Source: Sophora flavescens
Taxonomy: Eukaryota > Streptophyta > Magnoliopsida > Fabales > Fabaceae
DNA length: 64,000 bases
Reading direction: 5' to 3'
Assembly: GCA_030762895.1 (NCBI GenBank)
Contig: CM061070.1
Coordinates: 99,900,759 to 99,964,758, forward strand
The notes below the pieces were generated by a model. It did no database searches. It was not told where the DNA came from and saw nothing but the letters and a program-made list of their open reading frames with translations. Below, piece after piece: positions 46,833 to 56,512 of this stretch (position 1 is the first letter of the stretch; every line of letters starts with the position of its first letter). The position numbers were made by a program, and so were the translations under genes.

Positions 46833-47682
46833 AGTGTATGTTTGGATGAGTATTTGATAAAAATGATTTTGAATGTGATTGATTTTATAAAATTGATTTG
46901 GTTATAATTAAGTTTGAAGCAAGTTTTGAAAACCGGACCGGACCGACCGGTCCGACCGTGACCTTGTCCGGTCCGGTTTACATGGAAAATCGTCCCTGTA
47001 TTGAACCGGTGGAAAAACCGGAGAACCGGTTCAAAACTGGTAAAATCGGTCATAGCCGGTAGTGAACCGGTTTCCTAAAAAAAAATTAGTATAAAAGGAT
47101 TTGGGTCATCCTAGCCAAAACCCAATTCTTTTGTTTTCTAACATATGTGGGCTTGTTGTAGATTTTGGGTTGGTTTTCCCTATGAAGATGATTTTAACAT
47201 ATATCTTTATATTTATTTAGTTTAATTTCAAAATAAAAAAAATTGTGCTTAATAATTTTAGTTGTTATGTTGTTTTTTTGTTTAATATTGTTACAAATAT
47301 TATATTAAAAATTAAAATAATAATATTTAATTATAATCGGTTCAACCACGGTTCAACCACGGTTCAACCTCGGTTGGACCATTGAACCTCGAACCGCTGC
47401 CTTCACCGGTTCGATGGCCGGTCCGGTTTTGTAAACCTTGGTTTGAAGTGAAGTGATTTATGATTGAATGTTTTTAATTTAAAAGCAAGTTTGATTCAAA
47501 ACATAGTGTAAATTTATCAAATCAACTCAAAAGCTACTTTTTTTTAGCTTCTAGTCAGAATCGATTTTGGAGTCAAAATCAATTTTACCTGACAGTAACC
47601 AAACACCACATTTTTACTAAAATCACGTTTGACAAAGAACAGAATCAATTCCGGAAGTTTTCAACGTGAAACCAAATACACT
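46833..47682. mobile_element. MITE with GTGTTTGG-type termini, copy 2 (interrupted)
   Basis: Counterpart of 31182-31500. The left end is AGTGTATGTTTGGATGAG and the right end GTGAAACCAAATACACT. It is split by the hAT-type insertion at 46920-47440. Confidence 0.7.
46920..47440. mobile_element. hAT-type MITE, 521 bp, 8-bp target duplication
   Basis: Termini CAAGTTTTGAAAACCGGACCGG and GGCCGGTCCGGTTTTGTAAACCTTG are inverted repeats. The exact duplication GTTTGAAG lies at 46912-46919 and 47441-47448. The duplicated unit at 31260-31267 shows the unfilled site with a single GTTTGAAG. An 8-bp duplication places it in the hAT superfamily. The interior has further ACCGGTTC/GAACCGGT words and an AT-rich core. 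Confidence 0.92.
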
Positions 47683-47838
47683 AATACCCAAAAAAATAAT
47701 ATATTTTTTAATGATGTGACATTTTATGATTAGTTGATTTTGTAAAAAAACTTTACACCACATATCAATTGAATTTATAAAAAAATGTTTTGGATAGAAC
47801 ATCCATGGTTGATATTAAATAAATTTACATAAATCATA

Positions 47839-48019
47839 CTCCCTCCGGTCCACAATATAAGCAAAAATTTTCAAATTTTTTGGTCTAAAATATAAACAAA
47901 TTTCAACTACTTTCATCCTATTTGATGAAGTTATTCTCAAAATACCCTTCATTTAATACAAATTTTGTTATTAAATAACTCATTTTATTCTCAACAATAC
48001 AAGCTTAATAAATAAGATG
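47839..48019. mobile_element. Stowaway MITE, truncated by the Tat insertion
   Basis: The left end CTCCCTCCGGTCCACAATAT-AAGC is the same as at 31658. The right half is missing because the Tat element's LTR begins at 48020. The rest is expected beyond the far LTR. Confidence 0.8.
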
Positions 48020-50360
48020 TGTGACAACTAGTTTTAATTAACACTAATTATAATGATTAAATTAAGGATTTTCACAAATCATTTTCGAAATTTTTCCTTT
48101 GAAAAATGGAGATTTGAATGAAGTCGGAAAAATCCTGATAAAACAATTTAAGACATCAAATATTTTATCCAACTAAAATTGGTCTCTGGATTCACATCAA
48201 TTGCGAGGAGCGGATAACAAAAACTTCAACTATGATAAAGACTTAAAATAATAAATAGATACAGTAATCCCAAATCAATTTTCATACATATATGGAAGTT
48301 TTCATTTATAACATATATACATCATAAAACAAGGGAAGATTCTCAAAATATCCTTCTACACGGGATTCTCCAAAAAGAACCAGAAGTCCGAACGGTGCAT
48401 CATCAATCATCATTAATCTCGATCCCACGTATGATGCGGCCATCAAAAACAGCTACTCACATGCACAAGAAGAAAGAAGAAACGCATGTCGCAACCGAAA
48501 ATTACGACGAGGACGACGATAAAAGATATTTTAAGGAAAAGTAGAGTCGCCACCAATTTTATTTAATTTAGGAAAAATTGGAAAACCCTTTAAAAAATGG
48601 TCTTTGAAACCAAGTCGAGTTCGGGAGTCGGTTACGAGTAGGAAAGGTATTAAGCACCCTACATCCCCCCATCCTACGAATGGTACCTTGAATTAATCGT
48701 GCAAAATTAATTAATTTTTTTTACCCCAAAAATATTTACAAGGAAGGATCTATTTATTTATTAATATTTTATTTTTATGTTTCTTTATTGTTTTTTTTTT
48801 TACATTTTAATTTTTTTTAAAAAAATATTATTGATAAATCCTAAATGAGGTTGAACATGGCACATAAGTCCGTGGGGCAACCTCAAAGCTAGGGGATTGA
48901 GCATGACGCTTGTCATAGAGCAACCCAAAAACATTAAATAAATTATTAATTAATTTTCCACATTAAATAAATAAAAAAGAACACAAAAATAAAGGAAAAA
49001 TTAATTTTGGCTCGACGAGATGATTGGTCCCGCTCCTACGTATTCCCTGCTTCGATGGGAAACTCAAAGCCACGTAGTTCTTATAGAAAATATTTATTTG
49101 TTGGTTGATTTTAATTTTTATCAAAAAAAAGGTTTTTTTTTAATTCATTTAAAAAAGGGTTTTTGATATATTTCATTTTTTATATTTTTTTTTATCGAAA
49201 ACTCCAAAATGAGATAGAACATGGCATATACATCCACAGAGCTATCCCGCATCTAAGGAATTGAGTGTGAAACCTCTCACAAAGCAAATCCCAAAATTAT
49301 TTTTTAACTAATTCTCATTTTTACATTTCATTTATTTTAACTTATTAAAAAAAACAGGACACAACAAAAATTAATAATAAGTAAGTAAATAAAAATAAAA
49401 AATAAAAATAGCAGACTAACTAAAGGAGGCAAGGGCCGGAACCTTATCTATCAGCAAATAAAAGGAAAGGAAAAAAAAACGAGAGCTTGGCCCTTTGACG
49501 TGTAGCACGAGGGTCTCCCAAGGAGACGGTGGCAGCGGCGGTCCAGGACGGCGGCGCGGCTAGGGACAGCGGTGCGGCGAGGCAGCGAGAACGGGACGGA
49601 GGTGTGGTTCGTGGATCACAGTGACATCGTGGTGGCTGAGACGACGGTGCTGCGTCGCGAAGGAGGAGTCAGATCTGCCTGCTGGTGACGTTTTGGTTGA
49701 AAAGGCAGTGTTACGCGGTAGTGATATGGTAACGTAGGGGACCGGACCTGGGTCGAAGGAGCGCCAACGCTGCTCTAGTCAAAGCAGCAGCGCGTGGTGG
49801 TTGTTGTTGCCTCTGAGAAATTTTTTTTCTCTGTGTAAAGGGTTCTTCTCTCTACCCTCCAATCTGTTGCTGTGTGGGTATATCCTTTTTTTTCTCCCTT
49901 TTTCTGATGTTCCCCTGTTGTGATTTTATAAGCTAGATTGTTATGGTTTTGATCCTAAAAGTCTGCTAGAGATTAAAAAATTTATCTCAGATTCAAAATG
50001 GAACCAAAATTGCTAAACCTTATCCGCCCCTCTGCGTTCTTGTTGTAATTTTATAAGCTAGATTGTTATGGTTTTGATCCTAAAAGTCTGCTAGAGATTA
50101 AAATTTTATCTCAGATTCAAAATGGAACCAAAATTGCTAAACCTTATCTGCCCAAAACTAAGAGATTTGCCCATAGATTCAAATTCAAAATAAAGTGTTT
50201 GCTAGGTTTGTTGGAAAGGGATGAAATGGGTTTAACTGGCCTGACTCAATTAAAAATCTTTTTATTATTTTTATTTTCTTTGCAATTTTTTTATTATTAT
50301 TATTATTTTTTGAAATTTTTAGTGAAGACTAAAAGCCCCAGTCAAAATGGGGTGTTCACA
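48020..50360 (-). repeat. Tat-type 3' LTR, 2.34 kb
   Basis: On the minus strand it begins TGTGAACACCCCATTTTGAC and ends AGTTGTCACA, with TGTGA...TCACA symmetry. It is preceded by the polypurine tract. Its right edge is fixed by the tract and its left edge by the break in the duplicated unit. AGATG (48015-48019) is the expected 5-bp target copy. It includes the CGAGTTCGGGAGTCGGTTACGAG phrase, seen in many legume elements as I recall. A CpG-rich part lies at 49480-49810, and a 115-bp tandem duplication (GATTTTATAAGCTAGATTG...) at 49917-50155. Confidence 0.8.
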
Positions 50361-50374
50361 GTTGCCCCTCTTTA
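50361..50374 (-). other. Tat polypurine tract
   Basis: Minus strand AAAGAGGGGCAAC directly precedes TGTGAACACC, the LTR start. Confidence 0.8.
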
Positions 50375-50518
50375 CTTGTTCATTACTAGAATACATGAAG
50401 AAATAATGATTTTTCATGTGATAGTAGTAAGGAACTAGTAAATAAAATGAACTCACATTTTGGCCGGGATTGGAAACAGGCTGGAGAAAATTAAGTTTTA
50501 GATCTTGGAAAATAAAAA

Positions 50519-51190
50519 CGACTGTGGGCCTCAGATCCCGAAATGCAGTGGGCCTCAGATCCCAAATTAACAGTGAGCCTCAGAGCTCGAAAAATTAATT
50601 TACAGCGGGTCTCAGATTCCCAAAATAAATTTTCAGTGAGCCTCAGAGCTCGAAAAATAAATTGCAGTGGGCCTCAGATCCCAAATATAAAATTAGTAGT
50701 GAGCCTCAGAGCTCGAAAAATAAAATGCAGTGGACCTTAGATCCCAAAAATAAATTTGCAGTAAGCCTCAGAGCTCGAAAAATAAATCGCAGTGGGCCTC
50801 AGATGCCAAATATAAAATTAGTAGTGAGCCTCAGAGCTCGAAAAATAAAATGCAGTGGGCCTCAGATCCCAAAAATAAATTTGCAGTGAGCCTCAGAGCT
50901 CGAAAAATAAATCGCAGTGGGCCTCAGATCCCAAATATAAAATTAGTAGTGAGCCTCAGAGCTCGAAAAAATAAAATACAGTGGGCCTCAGATCCCAAAA
51001 ATAAATTTGCAGTGAGCCTCAGAACTCGAAAAATAAATTGTAGTGGGCCTCAGATCCCAAAAATAAATTTGCAGTGAGCCTCAGAGCTCGAAAAATAAAT
51101 TGCAGTGGGCCTCAGATCCCAAAAATAAATTTGTAGTGAGCCTCAGAGCTCGAAAAATAAATTGCAGTGGGCCTCGGACCCCAAAAATAA
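50519..51190 (-). repeat. Tandem repeat array, about 31/62-bp units
   Basis: Alternating half-units 'GTGGGCCTCAGATCCC-AAAAATAAATTTGCA' and 'GTGAGCCTCAGAGCTCG-AAAAATAAATTGCA', about ten to twelve of each. In the middle part the AT linkers alternate (AAATATAAAATTAGTA versus AAAAATAAATTTGCA), giving a higher-order period of about 125 bp. Such arrays between integrase and 3' LTR are common in Tat/Ogre elements. ORFs reading SLRARKI are artefacts. Confidence 0.9.
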
Positions 51191-51845
51191 AATGATGGTA
51201 ATTTACTTTCTCTTAAAAAAACTTTTCATTTACCTTTGTCTTCGATTACAACCGAACCACACGCTCCATTAAAAGACTTCGACCAATCAAACCTTTGTTT
51301 ATCAACAACTCTGAGTCAATGTATTTCGATTAGAGGGGCTTCCTTTTTTCAAAGCGGTGAAGACACATAGAGCGATTATTTCCTTCAAGACTAGGACTCG
51401 TGGAGGCTTTCATTATTGCTTTTCTTTTCTCCTCATTGTGCACCGTTATCTCCCTTATTGACTTTGAAATGCTGGGCTTTCTTTGGTTCAAACCATTCGT
51501 TGAAGTAACCATTAGAATTATCCAATCATACTATTAAACTTAAATTTACCTAAATTGAGACATGATTTTAATGCGCAAGCATGATTTAAGCACAATAGGA
51601 AAGAATGGATGGATAAAATCCTTGCCTTAATATGAGAATTTGCATTGTACACAAGGAAATTGGAAAGAAAAAGGGGAAATACAAAGTGGTGTATGGGAAT
51701 TGTATCAAAAGGGATAATGGAAAGAAAACCGCATAAAAATTTGCCCCAGTATTGGTTCCTTGATCCTCTTAACTGATTCCCAGCAACTGTTTGACGTCGC
51801 AGATCCTGGTCTCAGCTTCCACATACATCTTTTCATTCACATTTC
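51191..51845 (-). other. Tat 3' non-coding region
   Basis: Part of the element between the tandem array and the shorter repeats. No open frame with a recognisable domain. Confidence 0.6.
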
Positions 51846-52195
51846 AATGATTTTCTTTGCCCCATTGTAGCCAGTCACCAGCAGAATTGCCCCAGTGTAG
51901 CAAGTCATGAGCAAAATTGCCCCAGTGTGGTGAACATTAAGATATCTTCTCAAGCTGCCCTTGCGGGTTTTCAGACTAAGATTCAGTTTCTTTGTCCTAA
52001 TTTTTGCTTAGGTCGCCCTTTCGGTTTTTCAACCTAACGGACCCTTTTTTTTTTGTTTATGCCCTAACTTTTGCTTAGGTCGCCCTTGCGGGTTTTCAAC
52101 CTAATGGGCTCCTTTTTATTTTATTTTGTTTATGCCCTAACTTTTGCTTAGGTCGCCCTTGCGGGTTTTTGACCTAACGGGCTCTCCCATTCTTT
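51846..52195 (-). repeat. Short tandem repeats in the Tat 3' region
   Basis: First, ATTGCCCCAGTGTAG-like units (about 51850-51930). Then three units of about 75-80 bp with TTTTGCTTAGGTCGCCCTTGCGGGTTTTCAACCTAACGGGC (51960-52190), separated by T-rich spacers. Confidence 0.85.
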
Positions 52196-52211
52196 TTTCT
52201 TTCCTTTTTTA

Positions 52212-53156
52212 TCAGGCATAGAACTTTTTCACGGCATCAAAGTTTACGTGTCTCGGTAGCTCTCGTTCGTTTTCATCTGTTAGGACCAAGGCTCCGCCTG
52301 AGTATGCCTGCTTTACTATATATGGCCCTTCATAATTGGGTGCCTATTTTCCTCGGCCATCTTCTTGGTTGGGAAGTATTTTCTTTAACACCAAATCACC
52401 TGGTTGAAACTCTCTATGACGGACTTTCTTATTAAAGGCTTTAGCCATTCTTCTCTGATATAGTTGTCCATGACAAAGGGCTACCGGTCTTTTTTCCTCA
52501 ATCATGTTTAACTGATCGTATCGAGCTTTCACCCATTCTGATTCTTCCAAGTCATCTTCCATCAACACTCTTAACGAAGGGATTTCAACTTCTATAGGAG
52601 AAACAACCTCCATTCCATACACCAATGAGAAAGGCATTGCCCCAGTACTTGATCGTATATTGGTACGATACGCGTGCAAAGCGTATGGCAACATTTCATG
52701 CCAATCCTTATAATTTACGACCATTTTAGCAACAATTTTCTTGACATTCTTGTTGGCCGCTTCTACCGCACCGTTCATCTGAGGTCTATATGGGGTGGAA
52801 TTATGGTGCTTGATTTTAAAAGTCTCTAATAACTTCTTTACATCCACCCCATTAAGATTGGCAGCATTATCTGTAATGATTCTTTCTGGTATTCCATAGC
52901 GACAAACAATATCTCTTTTCAAGAACTTGGTAAACACCTTTTGAGTTATATTGGCATATGATGCTGCTTCTACCCACTTAGTGAAGTAATCTATTGCAAC
53001 CAGGATGAAGCGATGTCCGTTTGAAGCCTTGGGATTGATTGGTCCAATGACGTCTATTCCCCACATGGAAAATGGCCATGGAGACACCAGATTGTGTAGT
53101 TGGAACGGCGGAGCTTTGATCTGATTTGCATATATTTGGCATTTACGGCATTTTCA
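52212..53156 (-). pseudogene. Tat integrase (interrupted)
   Basis: Catalytic core of the retroviral-type integrase with MWGIDVIGP, RIITDNAANLN and NGAVEAANK carrying the D, D and E residues. Then come HAYRTNIRSSTGAMPFSLVYG and the C-terminal FQPGDLVLKK segment. The frame opens after TGA at 53154-53156. It is interrupted by TAG at 52344-52346 and continues in the same frame (APNYEGPYIVK... VNFDAVKKFYA) to a natural stop at 52212. No chromodomain is seen, as expected for Tat. The zinc-finger region (KCRKCQIYA) sits just upstream. In an intact element it would insert the cDNA into chromosomal DNA. Confidence 0.92.
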
Positions 53157-53829
53157 GACATACTCCAGACAATCGGCTTCCATTGTTAGCCAATAGTGAC
53201 CATTTCGTAGGATCTTGCGTGCCATCATGTGACCATTGGCATGTGTTCCATATATCCCTTCGTGAACTTCTATCATGATAGTCTGAGCTTCACGAGCATC
53301 AACACATCTTATGAGGACCCCATCATAGTTCCTCTTATATAGAATTTCGCCATCTAAGTAAAAGGACATTGATAATCTATGAATCGTCCTCTTATTCACT
53401 TCATTTGCTCCAGCTGGGTACGTTCTACTCTTCATATATTGCTTGATGTCATGATACCAAGGATTACCGTCGAGCTCTTCTTCCACATGTGCACAGTATG
53501 CTGGCTCATCTTGTACCTTCACTTGAATAGGCTGGACGGTGGTATGGAGACCCAGCTTGGTCATAGCGGCTAATGTGGCTAAAGCATCCGCAAATTGATT
53601 CTTGTCTCGAGTCAAGTGCGAGAAAGTAATCTCATCAAACTTCGCAACTAACTAAGTCAAGTATTTCTGATACGTGATAAGCTTGGGATCTTTAGTTTGC
53701 CATTTGCCGTTGACTTGATAAATGATTAAGGCTGCATCTCCAAAGACCTTTAGCTATTTTATTCCAAGACCAATTGCTGCTTGTAATCCGCTTGCACATG
53801 CTTCACACTCAGCAATATTGTTGGTGCAT
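53082..53829 (-). repeat. 748-bp direct repeat A (copy of Tat pol, left of the nested element)
   Basis: Same length, 748 bp without gaps, as 59260-60007. By eye I count about 22 differences, of which about 19 are transitions. It covers the second half of the archaeal-type RNase H to the start of the integrase core. It is continuous with integrase on the left. On the right it breaks off at GGTGCAT, followed by the tRNA-like sequence. Confidence 0.92.
53154..53829 (-). pseudogene. Tat RNase H/integrase linker, duplicate A (three stops)
   Basis: Copy of part of the archaeal-type RNase H (NQFADALATLAAMTKLGLH) and the integrase N-terminal segment (MMARKILRNGHYWLTMEADC). Stops are at 53154-53156 (TGA; CGA in copy B), 53652-53654 (TAG; CAG in B) and 53754-53756 (TAG; CAG in B). 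The residue after NGH is intact here, whereas copy B has a stop there. It cannot be part of a working protein since its 5' half is cut off by the nested element. Confidence 0.88.
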
Positions 53830-53830
53830 G

Positions 53831-53885
53831 AGTATTCCCTAATGTCACGCAGGTGACCCGGTTTCGATCCCCGGCAACGGCGCCA
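53831..53885 (+). other. tRNA-Asp(GUC)-like sequence including CCA, outside the nested element's LTR
   Basis: From AGTATTCCC to GGCGCCA, 55 nt match the 3' three quarters of plant nuclear tRNA-Asp(GUC) at about 50 positions, by my memory of that tRNA. It includes the GTC anticodon, the TTCGATC T-loop and the 3' GCCA. The 5' end (about 20 nt) is missing, so it is not a working tRNA gene. Nuclear tRNA genes do not encode CCA, which points to a copy of a mature tRNA. It joins the LTR through AAAACT, exactly as the internal primer-binding site does at 57918-57923, so it is an extension of a primer-binding site copy. Confidence 0.8.
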
Positions 53886-53891
53886 AAAACT

Positions 53892-55146
53892 TGATACGAT
53901 TTCGGCAAGTGCACCTTGTCGCAAACAAGTAATACGGTGGTGAGACCGAATATCGTCCTCAGGGATCGGTTGCCAATTACCAATTCACAAACTCAACAAC
54001 TATCTTGACTAAACTATGGTATGAAGAGATCATAAAATAAAGAAATAAAAGCAATACAATATTTTTAGTCTTTTTGGACTTTTATCGAACACTTGGAGGG
54101 CAACAGAAATACGGTTAAAGTTGTTAGGGTTAGACTACACTAATCCTTCCTTAATTGCAATGAAATGGTTATCAACACAAGTCCTAATTCAATTATGACA
54201 ATCAAGCCTTTTTAAATACTCAAACCCTAATGTCTTAGGTGGAATAACCTGAGATTTTGCATTAAGCCAAGACTTATAAGATTGCAAGCACCCCAATACC
54301 TATGTCTAGATTCTTGAACTACTTGGCATATGATTCATGAGCATGCCTTAACATCAATCTTTCAATTGTCTATCAAAGCAACAAATCATTCCATGGGTAG
54401 CTAAGCCAATAAAAGCATTAAGCAAAGAATCAAACACTCATAAAGAAATAGAAACTTGCATTGAAACCAAATCAAATACAAACAAGTTCAGAAAAGCTAC
54501 ATCTAACCCCAACAACAGGGGGATTCAACTACTCATGATAAATAGCAATACAAAAGAGAAGGAGAGAAGAGATGAAGAACACTCATAGAAGAATCCTCCC
54601 ATCTTCTTCCATTCCCAGAGCAAGGAAAACATCCCCTACTAGGGTTGGAACCTTAGTCCAGCCGCAGCCTCCAAGTGCACAACTCCTCTCCTTTCAGTTC
54701 TGCCCTAAAACAGCTTAAAACAGGGGTTCTGAGTTTCACGCGCTCGCGGGGCGAGACTTGGCTTGCGAGGCGAATCTTAAAAATATGATCTTCAGAAATT
54801 GGTTCTCTCGCGAGGCCAGCTAGTGATTCGCGAGGCGAGACAGAAAGGGTGACTATTGTTGTTCAGACTGGTCTTCGGGCTCGAGAGGCGAAACTGCTAG
54901 GATTGCCTTTCCAATGTTTTCTTCATTTTCCTTGACTCTAAGAACTTCACTTTTGACCTGAAAATGTACGATAGCATTAAATGTTTTATTTGACTCAAAA
55001 TTAACTAAAATATCCTAAAAACTACTTAAGAGACTCAAAGTGTTGCTTGAGGACAATTAAATCTAATTTGGGCGAAAATGAGATATAATTAGCACAAAAC
55101 CATGGCTTTTTCTAGTTATAAAACTAGATGAGCCAGAGGCTTATCA
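53892..55146 (-). repeat. Nested element 3' LTR
   Basis: About 1.26 kb, aligned throughout with 57924-59259. Its plus-strand start is TGATACGATTTCGGCAAG where the other LTR reads TGATGCGTACTTTATGAATAAAGGCAAG, so the U5 tips differ. A CpG-rich part (54738-54895) holds repeats of CGCGAGGCGAG. Confidence 0.9.
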
Positions 55147-55165
55147 AAATACCCCAAACTTAAAC
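55147..55165 (-). other. Nested element polypurine tract
   Basis: Minus strand AAGTTTGGGGTATTT directly before the 3' LTR (TGATAAGCC), the place for plus-strand priming. Confidence 0.7.
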
Positions 55166-56512
55166 TTTGCTTGTCCCCAAGCAAACTAAAACTCAAAAAG
55201 ACTTAAGACTTGGCAAGCTTAAAGGATTCAATCAATTTCGCACAAATTTCATGCCATTTTAGCAATACAGCTTTTCTTCAATGTTTTCCCCCTTGCAACA
55301 ATGTGATCCCCCACATTCATTTGCTTTAAACCAAGAGAATTCCATCATTCATGCAATAATCAATCTAAGCAAAGGGTTCAAGTTACACACAAGAGGGAGA
55401 TCACCAATTTCAAACAACTGCCTTCCTCACAAGGGCATTTAGTATTTCACTCATTCGCTCAATGTGTCTAGGCTCTCAACTTTCACTCAATTTCAATTTC
55501 AAGAGCACTTCCCATGAATTTGATTTTCACCTCAAAAATAGTTCCCACGAAAACATGCATGCAACATCAATAGGTCTTTTAAAGGTTGAAATGGGGCCTG
55601 GCTAAAGGTAGGATATTCAAAGGTACTAGGCTTAAGTCCCTAGGAACTAAGAGAGCATGAAACTTTTTATACTTTTATTTTCACTCCAATTCCTTTTTCC
55701 CATTTTTCTTTTTGATGCTTTGGGTGACTACAACCCTTTTCCTTATAATACCCTTTTTTGACATTTTTGTACTTTTCTTTTCTTCTTTTTCTTTTTGCCT
55801 TTGGCTCCAACCTCTATTTTTCTTTTTCTCAATCCAAAACAATATATCATATCCTTGTAGCCACCCCAAACTTAGTTTCCTTCAACCCTTGTCTTGCTAA
55901 GCATCCATGCTCTCCTAATCCTAAGATTGGGTTAACATGGTTTTTCCGGATTTTTGGCTTAAAGCATAAGGTCATCAAGAAACAATAGGCTCATCAGGCT
56001 CAATGTGGCTAACTAGGGAACATGCAATAGGGATTGGTTCAATTTAGGCCAAGTAGCTATTTCAAAGAAAATTGCATAAATCATTTGATGCTACCACATA
56101 AACATGCAAACCATGAAGAGATTCAAGCAAATCCGGGAAAGTGCAACTTAAAAGTGATTCACACAATTAAAAACAAAGTTGGAGGCTCAAATTCCTCACC
56201 TGGATATTTTTTCGCAAATTGTTTGACCGAGATACAATCCCTAGTGTGTGCAACCCTTCACCCCAAACTTATCATAGTTTATGCAATCACAATAAAGTTT
56301 CTCAAAGTTCAATTTTCAATTTTTCACATGGGGGTCAATTTTCAATTTTCAAATCCTAGGGGAAATCATCAAAATTCAACAAATAACATGCAATCAATCT
56401 ATGCTAAATTCAATAAAATCCATTTAAGCTCACCGACACAGGACTCACACACATAACTCAAAGTAAAGCAAAGCAAAGCAAAGAAATTAAAAAGAGAAAG
56501 GTCTAGAAAAAC
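55166..56512 (-). other. Nested element, non-coding internal region
   Basis: No gene. The ORFs here (55681-56456) are low-complexity or T-rich with no recognisable domain. A short AAAGC repeat lies at 56464-56484. Confidence 0.6.

Larger units (their letters stand above)
45341..48019 (+). repeat. Dispersed duplication, copy 2 (partner 30481-31836)
   Basis: Same order of landmarks as copy 1: (ATT)n run (longer here, 45409-45449), LINE tail, GTGTTTGG MITE, Stowaway. Two additional insertions are present (45784-46530 and 46920-47440). The unit is cut off by the Tat LTR at 48020, inside the Stowaway element. Confidence 0.85.

Noticed and set aside
50543..51077. Coding repeats 'SLRARKI' as a tandem-repeat protein
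   Set aside because: The three overlapping frames are produced by the tandem array; no start context, and the unit length does not keep one frame.
50519..51190. CRISPR-like array
   Set aside because: Repeats are directly adjacent with AT linkers, not unique spacers, and sit in a plant retrotransposon.
53831..53885. A functional tRNA-Asp gene
   Set aside because: The first 20 or so bases are missing, CCA is present in DNA, and the anticodon stem has mismatches. Better explained as a copy of primer tRNA.
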